Assembly: GCF_009669305.1 (NCBI RefSeq)
Contig: NZ_SADB01000004.1
Span: 154,650 to 218,649, forward strand
Reading direction: 5' to 3'
Length of the DNA stretch: 64,000 nt
Origin: Ancylomarina sp. 16SWW S1-10-2
GTDB taxonomy: Bacteria > Bacteroidota > Bacteroidia > Bacteroidales > Marinifilaceae
The notes below the pieces were generated by a model. The model did not search any database, had not been told where the DNA came from, and saw only the letters and a program-made list of their open reading frames with translations. Of this stretch, positions 26,958 to 36,099 are shown in pieces (positions within the stretch are counted from its first letter, which is position 1; each line of letters begins with the position of its first letter). Both the position numbers and the translations under genes were made by a program.

Positions 26958-29168
26958 ATGAAGAAAATCTTCCTGTTTGTATTACTTGTCCTTAATTGTT
27001 TAGTTCCTTTTTCTCAAACATCAAAAATTGATAGTCTTGAAAATTTGCTCCATCAGCATATAGAAAAAGATACGAGTAGAGTTAATTTGTTAAATAATTT
27101 TGCAGACTTATCGCTTAAAATAGATCCTAAGAAAAGTATAGCGTATGCTGAGGAAGCTTATGAACTAGCAGGTATTCTTAATTTTAAGAAAGGAAAAGCT
27201 GAGAGTTTATATTACTTAGGTTTGACGTCTTTTATTGGAAATAAGTATGAAAAGAGTCTTGACTACTTTCAAAAAAGTATAGATAATTATGAAGCTCTGG
27301 GAAATAAGAAGAAGATAGCTCTTTGCTTGAAATTTTTTGGAATAATACATGAACACCAAGGGAATTATCCATTGTCGCTTGAAAATTATAATAACGCAAT
27401 AGAAATTAATGAAGAGATTGGTAATAAGCAAGGAAAAGCAAATTGTTTGAACAATATTGCAATAGTATATTATGTACAAGGAAATTATCCGTTGGCACTT
27501 GAGTATTATCAAAAATCGTTAAGTATTAACGAAGAAGAGGATTCTAAGATGCAGGTAGCAAATTGTTTGAATAATATTGCAACTATATATTCAGAACAAG
27601 GTGACTATACTTCTGCCTTTCCGTACTATCAAAAATCGTACAAAATCAGTAAAGAAATTTCGTATAAAAAGGGTGAAGCATGGGGTTTGAATAATTTGGG
27701 AGAATTGTGCAGAAAACAAGACAATTTTAAACAAGCCCTTACCTATTATCACGAATCAATAAAAATAAATGAGGAAATTGGGGATGAAAAAGAGGTAGCA
27801 AGGTCAATGAATAATATTGGCAGAATATATTTTTCACAAGGTAAAAATACTCTCGCTTTTGACTTTTATCAAAAAGCACTAAAAAAGAGTGAACAAGTTA
27901 ATGATAGATTACAAATTTTAAATTCTTATGCTAATTTGGGAGCCTATTATCTAGGCGCATCCAATTTAAAAAAAGCACTAAAATATACCCAAGAAAGTTT
28001 TACAATTGCGAAAGAACTTGAAAATTTAAATCAACAAAAGCGTATTCATTTGCAATTATCAGAAATATATACGGCTACAAAAAACTATAAAATAGCTTTA
28101 GAGAATTATATTCTATATAAAGAATTAAATGACAGGGTTTTTAATGAGAAAAATATAAAAGAACTTAGCAGACTTGAATATCAATACGAATTTGACAAAG
28201 AAAAGCAAGCTATTGAGTTAGACCAACAAAAGAAGGGTGCCATTACTGCTGAGAAAACAAAACATCAACATATTTTGAATATGGTATTCATATTCGGGTT
28301 TGTTTTAATGTTGAGTCTTATTATCGTAATTCTAAGGAGCTCTATACAAAAACGTAAAGCAAATACAATTCTTAGGCTGCAAAAAAAACAAATTGAGAAA
28401 ACAAATGAGGCGTTGACTTTGCAAAAGGAAGAAATTCAAAAATTTGCATTTGAGCTCGAAAAAGCAAATGAAACAAAAGATAAATTTTTCTCGATAATTG
28501 CTCACGATTTAAAAAGTCCTTTCAATGCATTACTGGGCTTTTCAGATTTTTTATTGAAAAATCATACAACAATTGACGAAGAAGAAAGAGGGTCTTTTAT
28601 AAAGATTATTAATGAAAGTTCAGTTAAAACCTATAAGTTTTTAGAAGATTTACTTACCTGGGCACGGACTCAAACAGGTAAAATAAAATTCACAACAGAA
28701 TTAATCAATTTATCAGCATTAATAACCGAAACAAGTTCATTATTAGAAGAGTCGGCATGTAATAAAGGAATAAAGCTATTGTTAAGTGATGAAAAAGATT
28801 TATCGGTAGAAGCTGATAAAAATATGTTAGAAACGGTAATAAGAAATTTACTATCGAATGCTATAAAATTTACGCATAAAGGAGGTGTTATTGAGGTGAA
28901 ATCTCAGACAGTAACTGATCAAAAGAATCAAAAATTTGCTGAAATTTCGGTAAAAGATAACGGCGTTGGTATTCCTCTTGAAATACAATCCAAGTTATTT
29001 AAAATTACAGAGAATGTTTCGACTAAAGGAACTGAGGACGAAACAGGAACAGGACTAGGTTTAATACTGTGTAAGGAGTTTGTAGACAAGCATAATGGTA
29101 AAATTTGGGTGGAAAGTAATGTTGATAAAGGCAGTCTATTTGTTTTTAGAATTCCAATGTTGAGCTAA
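26958..29168 (+). CDS. TPR-containing sensor histidine kinase
   Basis: The start at ATG 26958 puts a signal peptide first (MKKIFLFVLLVLNCLVPFSQ); an earlier in-frame start at 26904 would mask it. The 736-residue protein has about eight tandem tetratricopeptide repeats in the periplasm (residues 40-390, repeated A-L-E-Y-Y-Q-K-S and N-N-I-A), a transmembrane helix near 440-462 and a coiled coil. HisKA follows (FFSIIAHDLKSPFNALLGFS, phosphorylated His). HATPase has RNLLSNAIKFTHKGG, DNGVGI and GTGLGLILCKEF. There is no receiver domain and no adjacent response regulator. It senses an unknown periplasmic signal. Confidence 0.92.
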   Translation: MKKIFLFVLLVLNCLVPFSQTSKIDSLENLLHQHIEKDTSRVNLLNNFADLSLKIDPKKSIAYAEEAYELAGILNFKKGKAESLYYLGLTSFIGNKYEKSLDYFQKSIDNYEALGNKKKIALCLKFFGIIHEHQGNYPLSLENYNNAIEINEEIGNKQGKANCLNNIAIVYYVQGNYPLALEYYQKSLSINEEEDSKMQVANCLNNIATIYSEQGDYTSAFPYYQKSYKISKEISYKKGEAWGLNNLGELCRKQDNFKQALTYYHESIKINEEIGDEKEVARSMNNIGRIYFSQGKNTLAFDFYQKALKKSEQVNDRLQILNSYANLGAYYLGASNLKKALKYTQESFTIAKELENLNQQKRIHLQLSEIYTATKNYKIALENYILYKELNDRVFNEKNIKELSRLEYQYEFDKEKQAIELDQQKKGAITAEKTKHQHILNMVFIFGFVLMLSLIIVILRSSIQKRKANTILRLQKKQIEKTNEALTLQKEEIQKFAFELEKANETKDKFFSIIAHDLKSPFNALLGFSDFLLKNHTTIDEEERGSFIKIINESSVKTYKFLEDLLTWARTQTGKIKFTTELINLSALITETSSLLEESACNKGIKLLLSDEKDLSVEADKNMLETVIRNLLSNAIKFTHKGGVIEVKSQTVTDQKNQKFAEISVKDNGVGIPLEIQSKLFKITENVSTKGTEDETGTGLGLILCKEFVDKHNGKIWVESNVDKGSLFVFRIPMLS

Positions 29169-29432
29169 ATTTGCCGCAATGAGGTGCTATAATTAAATCT
29201 GTATTTTGACTTGTTGTTTAATAAATATGCGGTTGTAGATTTAAGTTTCCTAAAGAAAGTCTAATTATACGATTTACTGGAAGACAAATATTTTACGTCA
29301 AATGGCTTTATGTTAATTCGTGGAAATAAGATTTACTAATTCTTTTTGATGAGTATGAAGAAATTGAAAAGTAAATGGTTACTTAATCATACAATCTCTT
29401 CCGCGAGAAAAATAATTTATTACATTTGCCCC

Positions 29433-29813
29433 GTGAAAAAGAGGATCATCATATCGAACGTTATATTATTAACTGCAATTTATTGTTTTACAATAGGTTT
29501 TGGTGTAAAGTCGTTTGTTTATTTTGACAGTCAAAACACACAAAATACTCGCACTTCAGAGCAAGAAAAATATTATACACCTTCTTTTACAAGTTTGTTT
29601 TGTGTCTCTACACAATTGGAAGGTTCCGAAAATACATTTAACGATTTTCCTACTACAAGTTCCGATAATTTATTTAATGAACTTTGGGCTTTAGCTAAAC
29701 GAACAGATCAATTTTACAAATCTGCATTTACTCAGTATGTCCATTTCGCCAGGAATCTTCTGATACACCATCGGAAAACAAACATCATTTTCCCTTTCAA
29801 TTGCTTCTGGTAA
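29433..29813 (+). CDS. Small exported hypothetical protein, GTG start
   Basis: I choose GTG 29433, which gives 126 residues with a signal or anchor segment (IIISNVILLTAIYCFTIGFG). The in-frame ATG at 29346 lies upstream of a good promoter box (TACATTTG, 29421-29428), and the extra residues do not look like protein. The chain ends with YVHFARNLLIHHRKTNIIFP, an ending I associate with a small Bacteroidota family of unknown role. With the box only 4 bases before GTG, the transcript would be leaderless or nearly so. Confidence 0.55.
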   Translation: MKKRIIISNVILLTAIYCFTIGFGVKSFVYFDSQNTQNTRTSEQEKYYTPSFTSLFCVSTQLEGSENTFNDFPTTSSDNLFNELWALAKRTDQFYKSAFTQYVHFARNLLIHHRKTNIIFPFNCFW

Positions 29814-29864
29814 TTCATTTTTAAGTAGTCATTTCTTTTCATAAGACTTGACTTGAATTCGCAC

Positions 29865-29886
29865 GGCATTGTATAATATCAATGCC
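29865..29886. terminator. Small hairpin between two hypothetical genes
   Basis: GGCATTG-TATAATAT-CAATGCC is a perfect 7-bp stem 52 bases after the stop at 29813. No T run follows, so it may be an attenuator or operator rather than a terminator. Confidence 0.35.
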
Positions 29887-29921
29887 TAATTTACATTTTA
29901 TGAATTTTAAAAAACTTAAAA

Positions 29922-30404
29922 ATGAATTTAGGAAGTACCATTACTGGAGCTATTCTAGTAGCTATTTGCGTTGTACCTGTTGTTATGATGGAGCACAAAA
30001 GGAAAAAAAAAGAACGAAAAACGTTACAATCACTAATTAATATTGCAAATCAACATAATTGTAAAGTTAGCAAACACGAAATTTGTGGAGATTTTGTAAT
30101 TGGTATTGATGAAACAAAAAAGCATGTCTTCTTCTCCAAGCAGCTGGCAGATGGTGTCGTTAATCAATCTGTAAACCTAGCAGATGTTAAAAACTGTGTG
30201 GTTCAAAATGCGACACGGAGAATTGTTAATAAAGATAGCACTACAAATGTTGTTGATAAGCTAGAATTAAATTTCATTCCTTTTGATAAAAGCAAGAGTG
30301 ATATTACAATGGAATTTTTTAATTCGGAAATAAACACTCAGCTTAACGGAGAACTACAATCTTTTGAGAGTTGGTCTAAGCTTATTAAAAGCTATCTAAA
30401 ATAA
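29922..30404 (+). CDS. Hypothetical protein with N-terminal membrane anchor
   Basis: This 160-residue protein has one N-terminal transmembrane helix (about residues 7-23), a basic stop-transfer stretch (HKRKKKERK) and a cytoplasmic beta-rich domain. Segments such as FVIGIDETKKHVFFSK and KLELNFIPFDKSKSDITMEF resemble a PH-like sensor domain by pattern. No function is known. A strong terminator follows. Confidence 0.65.
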   Translation: MNLGSTITGAILVAICVVPVVMMEHKRKKKERKTLQSLINIANQHNCKVSKHEICGDFVIGIDETKKHVFFSKQLADGVVNQSVNLADVKNCVVQNATRRIVNKDSTTNVVDKLELNFIPFDKSKSDITMEFFNSEINTQLNGELQSFESWSKLIKSYLK

Positions 30405-30411
30405 AACAACA

Positions 30412-30443
30412 AAGCCCCGTGATGTTACACGGGGCTTGTTTCA
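30412..30443 (+). terminator. Terminator after the 29922 gene
   Basis: A perfect 10-bp GC-rich stem, AAGCCCCGTG with CACGGGGCTT, closes a 6-base loop and is followed by GTTT. It ends the plus-strand unit before the convergent KamA operon. Confidence 0.9.
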
Positions 30444-30641
30444 AGTTTACCATTGATATATGACTTACATCGATCAGTATTTTGTAAGAGAATAGCAGAT
30501 ATAGTTACATATTATACTTTGTATCTCTTTTAAATACAATTGGCTGGCTACAACGCATTCATTTACTATTATTTCGGCTATTATCGTTACAAGTTGACTG
30601 ACCATTGTTTATTATGATATTCCAGCCATAATTAGTTACTG

Positions 30642-31124
30642 CTATACTAATTCTATCATAAAGATCACTTTGTTGTCGTCTTTCCCATAATATGCAGGGA
30701 GTTCGGCAACTTTTTTGCAACCATAAGCGATGTAAAATTGACGGGTGGGTTCATAAATAGGGCGAGAAGCTGTTTCTATCCATATATTTTCACCGCCTCT
30801 TTTTTTGATATCTTCAACGGCCATGTCCATCAGTATTTTTCCAATGCCATTATTTCGCGATGATTTGTGAACAGCAATCCAATAGAGGTCGAAACTGCTT
30901 TCCGTACCAGGAATTTCACCATAGCAGGTGAAGGCGATTGGTTTGCCATTTTCTTCAGCAATATTGAAAATATAGCCGCTTTTTTCTTCTCCTTTTTCGA
31001 GATTTTCTTCTACTAATTCCTTTACAATTTCCACTTCTGAATCATAGAAAAAGCCTGTAGATACAAGTATTTCTTTCAGATATTCAAAATCTGATTTATT
31101 AAGTTCTTTTCTGAAATTCATCAT
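30642..31124 (-). CDS. GNAT-family N-acetyltransferase, last gene of the KamA operon
   Basis: This 160-residue single-domain GNAT protein has the acetyl-CoA binding motif A in LYWIAVHKSSRNNGIGKILMD (R/Q-x-x-G-x-G/A pattern: NNGIGK) and the closing motif B region with FYIAYGCKKVAELPAYYG. Its start lies one base after the stop of the ATP-grasp gene, so it is co-translated with the operon. By analogy with AblB, which acetylates beta-lysine made by the KamA homolog AblA, it could acetylate the amino-acid product of the pathway. That role is an inference. Confidence 0.85.
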   Translation of the reverse strand: MMNFRKELNKSDFEYLKEILVSTGFFYDSEVEIVKELVEENLEKGEEKSGYIFNIAEENGKPIAFTCYGEIPGTESSFDLYWIAVHKSSRNNGIGKILMDMAVEDIKKRGGENIWIETASRPIYEPTRQFYIAYGCKKVAELPAYYGKDDNKVIFMIELV

Positions 31125-31125
31125 T

Positions 31126-32088
31126 TTAATTCAAATCATTTAGAATACGTTCTATAATTTGGGTTCTTGAATATCCCGCGTATTCTGATGCAGCAATGAA
31201 TCCACTATCTGGAGCTATACAGGGATTGCCATTAACTTCTAAAATGTAGGGATTATCCCATTCATCAAGTCTAAAATCGATACGAACGTAACCGTGAAGA
31301 TTAAAAAGTTTCCAGCTTTTTGTACAAATATCAACCAATTTTTTCTTTAATATGGGATTATTATCCAAAGTGCCGAATGAACGATTTGTGTGTTTGTATT
31401 CTTCGCTATCTTCATCCCATTTGGCTTTATAGCCTACAATTTTAGGTTTGTCGTTAAAATATTCAGAGAATATCATTTCTGCGGGAGGTAATACTTCGGG
31501 GCCGTTTTCTCCTGCAAGAATGCTGATGTTGAATTCTCGTCCTTCAATAAACTCTTCGATAAAATACTGGGAAACAGACACTCCCTTTATTATGTTTATC
31601 TTATTGGTATCGGCAAGTGTGAAAATTAATTCTTCCAAAATACCTACCGAGCCCTCTTCCCAAATGGGTTTTATTATATATATTTTTTGGGGATCTAATA
31701 AATGAATTTCATTGATAGCAAAAAATGGTGCTGTAGGAAGTTTATCCTTCAGCATCATTTTTTTAGCTAATACTTTATTGGTGGTTACAAAGAGTGCATC
31801 TAATGGGATACCTGTATAGGGAATTTTATAGGAATTAAGAATAGCCGGAGCAAAATAGATTAATTCGCCTTTTCCCCAAGTGGCTTCCACAAGGTTAAAA
31901 ACCATATCTGGTTTTGACGAAGCTACGATTTCAAGGTCGTTTTTAATATGATCACCTACAGTTAAAGTTTCTACTTCATAACCTAAATTGCTGCAAGCTT
32001 TTCTTACTAATTCTTTCTGATCTAAAACGTCCAGTTCATCGGCTGTGTTATTTTCTATTCGATTATGGAGAATAGTTACCTTTTTCAT
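31126..32088 (-). CDS. D-Ala-D-Ala ligase-like ATP-grasp enzyme (second)
   Basis: This 320-residue protein has the ATP-grasp layout: an N-terminal domain with MVFNLVEATWGKGEL, a central domain with IIKPIWEEGSVGI and YFIEEFIEGREFNISIL, and a C-terminal metal-binding segment GYVRIDFRLDEWDNPYILEVNGNPCIAPDSGF with the E-x-N magnesium ligands. The fold is that of D-alanine:D-alanine ligases, but the substrate loops differ from housekeeping Ddl. It overlaps the preceding ligase gene by 4 bases. It probably forms an amide bond in a product of the operon. Confidence 0.85.
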   Translation of the reverse strand: MKKVTILHNRIENNTADELDVLDQKELVRKACSNLGYEVETLTVGDHIKNDLEIVASSKPDMVFNLVEATWGKGELIYFAPAILNSYKIPYTGIPLDALFVTTNKVLAKKMMLKDKLPTAPFFAINEIHLLDPQKIYIIKPIWEEGSVGILEELIFTLADTNKINIIKGVSVSQYFIEEFIEGREFNISILAGENGPEVLPPAEMIFSEYFNDKPKIVGYKAKWDEDSEEYKHTNRSFGTLDNNPILKKKLVDICTKSWKLFNLHGYVRIDFRLDEWDNPYILEVNGNPCIAPDSGFIAASEYAGYSRTQIIERILNDLN

Positions 32089-33062
32089 AATTTAAAATTC
32101 CTTTTTATGGCTGATTCTAATATCTCATTAATGATTTCTTGATAGCTTATGCCATTTAGTTTACATAGTATTGGTAAGTCTGAAGTTATTGGATTTAAAC
32201 CTGCTAGAGGATTTACTTCGATAAAACTTAAATTTCCTTGTTTATCAATTTTTACATCAACGCGACCGCCATCATAACAATTTAATGTTTTCCATACATC
32301 CAAAGCAAGACTTTCACATTCTTTTAAAAGGTCATCCTTAACGGCTACATAGTCTACTATTTCTTCGTAATTTTCTTTGGTTTCATACGAATAAATCGAC
32401 TCGGTGTTATTCTTATAAAGTATCTCCATAGCTCCAAGAATGTGTGCTGTTTTTCCAGTTCCAAGAACGCCCACAGTAAATTCTCTACCAGGAAGATATT
32501 CTTCGACCAATACCGCTTGGTTAAATTTTTGGAGTAGATGACTACAAACGCTCAATAACTCTGCTTTAGAGTTCATTTTTGATTTTGAATCGATGCCTTT
32601 ACCAGTACCTTCCGATATGGGTTTTGCAAATAAAGGATAGACAAGATTAATGTCTTCTACATCTTCAATTTTTGTCACCACAAAGAAATCAGGCGTATTG
32701 ATTTTCTTATCCCTAATTATTTGCTTAGCAAATGCTTTGTTGAGTGAAATACCTAAAGTAATTGGACCCGAAAAAACGTAAGGAATTCTAAAATTATCGA
32801 GAAGTGCAGGTACTAACGATTCCCTGCCTTCGCCATATAAACCTTCGCTTATGTTGAACACCATATCCCAACGTTGTCCATTTAACAGCTGTTGCATTAA
32901 GGTTTTTGAATTGCCTATCCTTATGGTATGGTGTCCTGTTTTTTCAATGGCTTGTTCTATACCTTCTATGGTACTTTCTTTATCAAATTCAGCTGTTTCT
33001 TCCAGCGAATAACCGTCGTTGAGGTAATCTGTTCTCAAGTCGTATGTTAATCCTATTTTCAT
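32085..33062 (-). CDS. D-Ala-D-Ala ligase-like ATP-grasp enzyme (first)
   Basis: This 325-residue protein shows the same order of ATP-grasp motifs as its neighbour: WDMVFNISEGLYGEGRESL, LFAKPISEGTGKGI, AVLVEEYLPGREFTVGVLG and DVKIDKQGNLSFIEVNPLAG. The glycine-rich and E-x-N residues are intact. It differs enough from the second ligase that the two probably use different amino or carboxyl partners. It starts 3 bases after the HDAC-fusion stop and ends overlapping the second ligase by 4 bases. Confidence 0.87.
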   Translation of the reverse strand: MKIGLTYDLRTDYLNDGYSLEETAEFDKESTIEGIEQAIEKTGHHTIRIGNSKTLMQQLLNGQRWDMVFNISEGLYGEGRESLVPALLDNFRIPYVFSGPITLGISLNKAFAKQIIRDKKINTPDFFVVTKIEDVEDINLVYPLFAKPISEGTGKGIDSKSKMNSKAELLSVCSHLLQKFNQAVLVEEYLPGREFTVGVLGTGKTAHILGAMEILYKNNTESIYSYETKENYEEIVDYVAVKDDLLKECESLALDVWKTLNCYDGGRVDVKIDKQGNLSFIEVNPLAGLNPITSDLPILCKLNGISYQEIINEILESAIKRNFKL

Positions 33063-33065
33063 CTT

Positions 33066-34805
33066 TTATTTTATGCGTGTTGATAAAAAACCATCAAAAA
33101 AATTGCGGGCATTAATGCCGAGAGTTCTGTTTTTATATCCACCTTCTTGTACAAATAAAATGGGAAATCCATGTTTACCTATTTCTTTACCATTGTTTGC
33201 AAAATCAGAAGCTTTTAGTGACCAAGTTCCCGTAGGATCTCCCTTGGCAATGTCAAGTCCAAGACTTATAACTAGATAATCGGGTTTATAAGCGCTAATT
33301 TTCTTAAGTGCTTTTTTTAAAACGACCAAGTACTCTTCTCCTGTTAGGTTTTCCTTAAGTGGGAAATTATGGTTATAACCTAAGCCTTCTCCTTCACCTG
33401 TTTCATCGGCAAAACCAGTAAAATATGGGTATGCAAATGAAGGGTTACCATGGATAGAAACTGTAAGCACATCACTTCGTTTATAAAAAATTTGTTGATG
33501 CCCATTCCCGTGATGATAATCAATGTCTAGAATGGCTATTTTTCCATATTCTGAAAGAAAATTAGCGGCAATGGAGGCGTTGTTAAAATAACAGAAGCCA
33601 CCAAAAACATCGCGTTCGGCATGGTGTCCTGGAGGTCTAACCAAAGCATAAGCCGTATGATGTCCTTCTAGCAATAACTCTGCTCCGGTAAGAGCACAAT
33701 TAACCCCTGAACGCGAGGCTACAAAAGCATTCTTGTTTAAAGGTGTAAACGTATCTATACAATAATATCCTGCCAAAACAGACAAATCTTTCGGAGGTCT
33801 AGTGGTATTTCTTACAGGAAAAACATAAGGATATATGGATTTACCTTCTGGAAAATTATCGCAGATTGTTTTAAAATAATTGAAGTATTTTGGATTGTGC
33901 ACATTTGTGATATGTTTGTCCGCAAAATCTCTTGTAGGCATTACTTTAAAAGAATCTAATTTGGTTATTTCTTTTAAAATGCTGGATATTCTTACTGGCG
34001 ATTCTATGTAACCTCTTTCCTTTACATGATGAATATCGTGTTTGTCGTTAACAATTAGGGGAATTAGATTTTTAATCGCTTTATTCTTTTCCAGCGGTAT
34101 GTTGTTAACCAAATATTTATAATCGCGTAATTGTACAGGATTATCTTTTACCGAATCGACAACCATTTTCACATACTCGGCAGGACAATACGTTGGATAT
34201 TTTCGCTGTAAAATAGCTTTAATAATTTTTTTGAGTTCTGTGGCAGACAATTGATAGTCCTTACCCAAATCATCAAAAAGAAGATGTGGAGGACAATCAT
34301 CACCATCATTTACAGGTACTTCATAACTTGTACCTATAATAGGGCGGGCACCATAACGCTCGTAAAAAGCCAAACGTGATTGGTTTTGCTTTATTTCACT
34401 TTTATCCGAACATAAAGTTTCTTCATCGGGTAGGCATTCCATAAAAACACCGATAGATTTAAGTAGATGAGCTTCTTCTCTCAATCTTTCGTATATGGCA
34501 CCACCAACACCAGACGAAATGCGTCCCGGTTTTACAGCGATGTAATCAAGGAAACAAAAATGGGTGTCGGGCATATAAAAAAGAATGGCGAACCCTTTCA
34601 CGTTAAATCGCCCATCTTCGGCTACAAATAAGGTAGATGAAAATTGGTACTTCATCGGATCCTTCATTTGCTCGAGAATCTCATTGATTTTATCCTCTTT
34701 TATAGAAGGAAAATGAATTCTCAAAATATCTAAAACTTGCTCTATTGCGCGTTTATTGGAAGGGTGGAAAGAATCCGTCACCTTCCTTATTTTAAATAGG
34801 CTCAT
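33066..34805 (-). CDS. GNAT acetyltransferase fused to histone-deacetylase-family amidohydrolase
   Basis: This 579-residue protein has two domains. Residues about 1-150 form a GNAT fold (FAILFYMPDTHFCFLDYIAV, SSGVGGAIYERL). Residues about 240-579 form a class I/II-type zinc deacetylase: VRPPGHHAERDVFGGFCYFN, the metal site AILDIDYHHGNG and the third ligand Asp in SLGLDIAKGDPTG are all intact. An enzyme able both to add and to remove acetyl groups from an amine is unusual. It overlaps kamA by 4 bases (ATGA). Acetyl-polyamine or acetyl-lysine-like substrates are the most likely given the family. Confidence 0.88.
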   Translation of the reverse strand: MSLFKIRKVTDSFHPSNKRAIEQVLDILRIHFPSIKEDKINEILEQMKDPMKYQFSSTLFVAEDGRFNVKGFAILFYMPDTHFCFLDYIAVKPGRISSGVGGAIYERLREEAHLLKSIGVFMECLPDEETLCSDKSEIKQNQSRLAFYERYGARPIIGTSYEVPVNDGDDCPPHLLFDDLGKDYQLSATELKKIIKAILQRKYPTYCPAEYVKMVVDSVKDNPVQLRDYKYLVNNIPLEKNKAIKNLIPLIVNDKHDIHHVKERGYIESPVRISSILKEITKLDSFKVMPTRDFADKHITNVHNPKYFNYFKTICDNFPEGKSIYPYVFPVRNTTRPPKDLSVLAGYYCIDTFTPLNKNAFVASRSGVNCALTGAELLLEGHHTAYALVRPPGHHAERDVFGGFCYFNNASIAANFLSEYGKIAILDIDYHHGNGHQQIFYKRSDVLTVSIHGNPSFAYPYFTGFADETGEGEGLGYNHNFPLKENLTGEEYLVVLKKALKKISAYKPDYLVISLGLDIAKGDPTGTWSLKASDFANNGKEIGKHGFPILFVQEGGYKNRTLGINARNFFDGFLSTRIK

Positions 34806-36067
34806 TTGATTGGATCGTAATACTTATAGATTTTATTCTCGAAATTTTTAATCATCACATAATCTCCTTTTCGTCCTTGATAATATTCGGGTAGGAGGGG
34901 GATTTTACCACCGCCACCGGGAGCATCAATAACGTAATGGGGAATAGCGTAGCCACTTATAAAACCACGTAATCCTTGTATTATTTCTAATCCTTTGGCT
35001 ACAGGAGTTCTAAAGTGTGAAGAACCAAGTATAGGGTCACATTGATAAATGTAATAAGGTCTTATCCTTATTTTTAATAGTTTGAGCATGAGCTCTTTCA
35101 TGGTTTCCACATTGTCGTTTATTCCTTTAAGGAGTACCGTTTGGCTACCAAGTACAATGCCTGCATTAACAAGGCGAGTTACAGCTTCTGTTACCTCAGG
35201 GGTAATCTCGTCGGGATGTGTGCAATGAATACTTATATAAAGAGGGTGATACTTTTTCAGCATTCTAACCAACTTTTTGGTAATACGCTGTGGCATAACC
35301 ATGGGTACTTTTGTTCCAATCCTTATGATTTCAACATGAGGAATGGCATGTAATGACGATAACAAGAATTCAAGATGCTTATCATTCATTGTTAATGGGT
35401 CACCACCAGAAATAAGTACATCACGAACACTTGGTGTGTTTTTGATATATTCGATAGAATCGGCCCATGCTTTTTCTCCATAATGTTTTTTGTCTTTAAG
35501 CACCATGTGAGAGCGCGTGCAATATCGGCAATACGTAGAGCAAAAGCCTGTGGAAAGCAATAGTACGCGATCGGGATAGCGGTGAACCAAATTAGGAACG
35601 GGACACATACTATCTTCATGCAAAGGATCTGATTCTTCTCCTTCCGAAATAATTAATTCTTCTTTTGAAGGAACAACAGATTTTGCGATGGCGTAATTAG
35701 GACTCTTATCTTCCAATAAGCTGGCATAATAAGGGGTGATTCTTAAGGGCAATTTTCTTGACTTATTTAGAAACTCCACATTATCAATGGTGCTAATATC
35801 TATGACTTCTGCTAGTTTACTAAATTGAGTGTAGCTGTTTTGAACTTGCCAATGCCAATTATTCCATTGTTTATCGGTAGCGAGAGGGAAATACTTCGTT
35901 TTAAATTTTGCGGTAGAATCGCTAAGAACATTAAAATCAGAGTTTGGAATCTGATTTTGTTTAAACAAATGTCCGGCAGAAACCGTTGTTAACGGAATCA
36001 TTTCATGGCTAATCTTCTCCTGCCCAAGGGGAGGTTCATCAGCGGTTTGTAAAAGATCTTTGTACAT
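34802..36067 (-). CDS. kamA: KamA-family radical SAM 2,3-aminomutase
   Basis: I start at ATG 36067 (MYKDLLQTAD), giving 421 residues; an in-frame TTG at 36094 overlaps the promoter box. The radical SAM cluster motif is C176-x3-C180-x2-C183 (GFCSTYCRYCTRS). A pyridoxal-phosphate lysine sits in the C-terminal APGGGGKIPL, as in lysine 2,3-aminomutase. GGDPLTM and ISIHCTHPDEITPE are further family segments. It moves the alpha-amino group of lysine or a similar amino acid to the beta carbon. The precise substrate is uncertain, since related enzymes act on glutamate or arginine. It is the first gene of a five-gene operon. Confidence 0.88.
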   Translation of the reverse strand: MYKDLLQTADEPPLGQEKISHEMIPLTTVSAGHLFKQNQIPNSDFNVLSDSTAKFKTKYFPLATDKQWNNWHWQVQNSYTQFSKLAEVIDISTIDNVEFLNKSRKLPLRITPYYASLLEDKSPNYAIAKSVVPSKEELIISEGEESDPLHEDSMCPVPNLVHRYPDRVLLLSTGFCSTYCRYCTRSHMVLKDKKHYGEKAWADSIEYIKNTPSVRDVLISGGDPLTMNDKHLEFLLSSLHAIPHVEIIRIGTKVPMVMPQRITKKLVRMLKKYHPLYISIHCTHPDEITPEVTEAVTRLVNAGIVLGSQTVLLKGINDNVETMKELMLKLLKIRIRPYYIYQCDPILGSSHFRTPVAKGLEIIQGLRGFISGYAIPHYVIDAPGGGGKIPLLPEYYQGRKGDYVMIKNFENKIYKYYDPIK

Positions 36068-36091
36068 CTTTATTTCTTTTTTTTTAATTGT

Positions 36092-36099
36092 CAAACTTA
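36092..36099 (-). promoter_or_regulatory. -7 promoter box of the KamA operon
   Basis: TAAGTTTG on the minus strand fits TAnnTTTG and lies 24 bases before the kamA ATG. A -33 element is not clear. The upstream 36100-36760 stretch is AT-rich and shows no gene. Confidence 0.5.
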
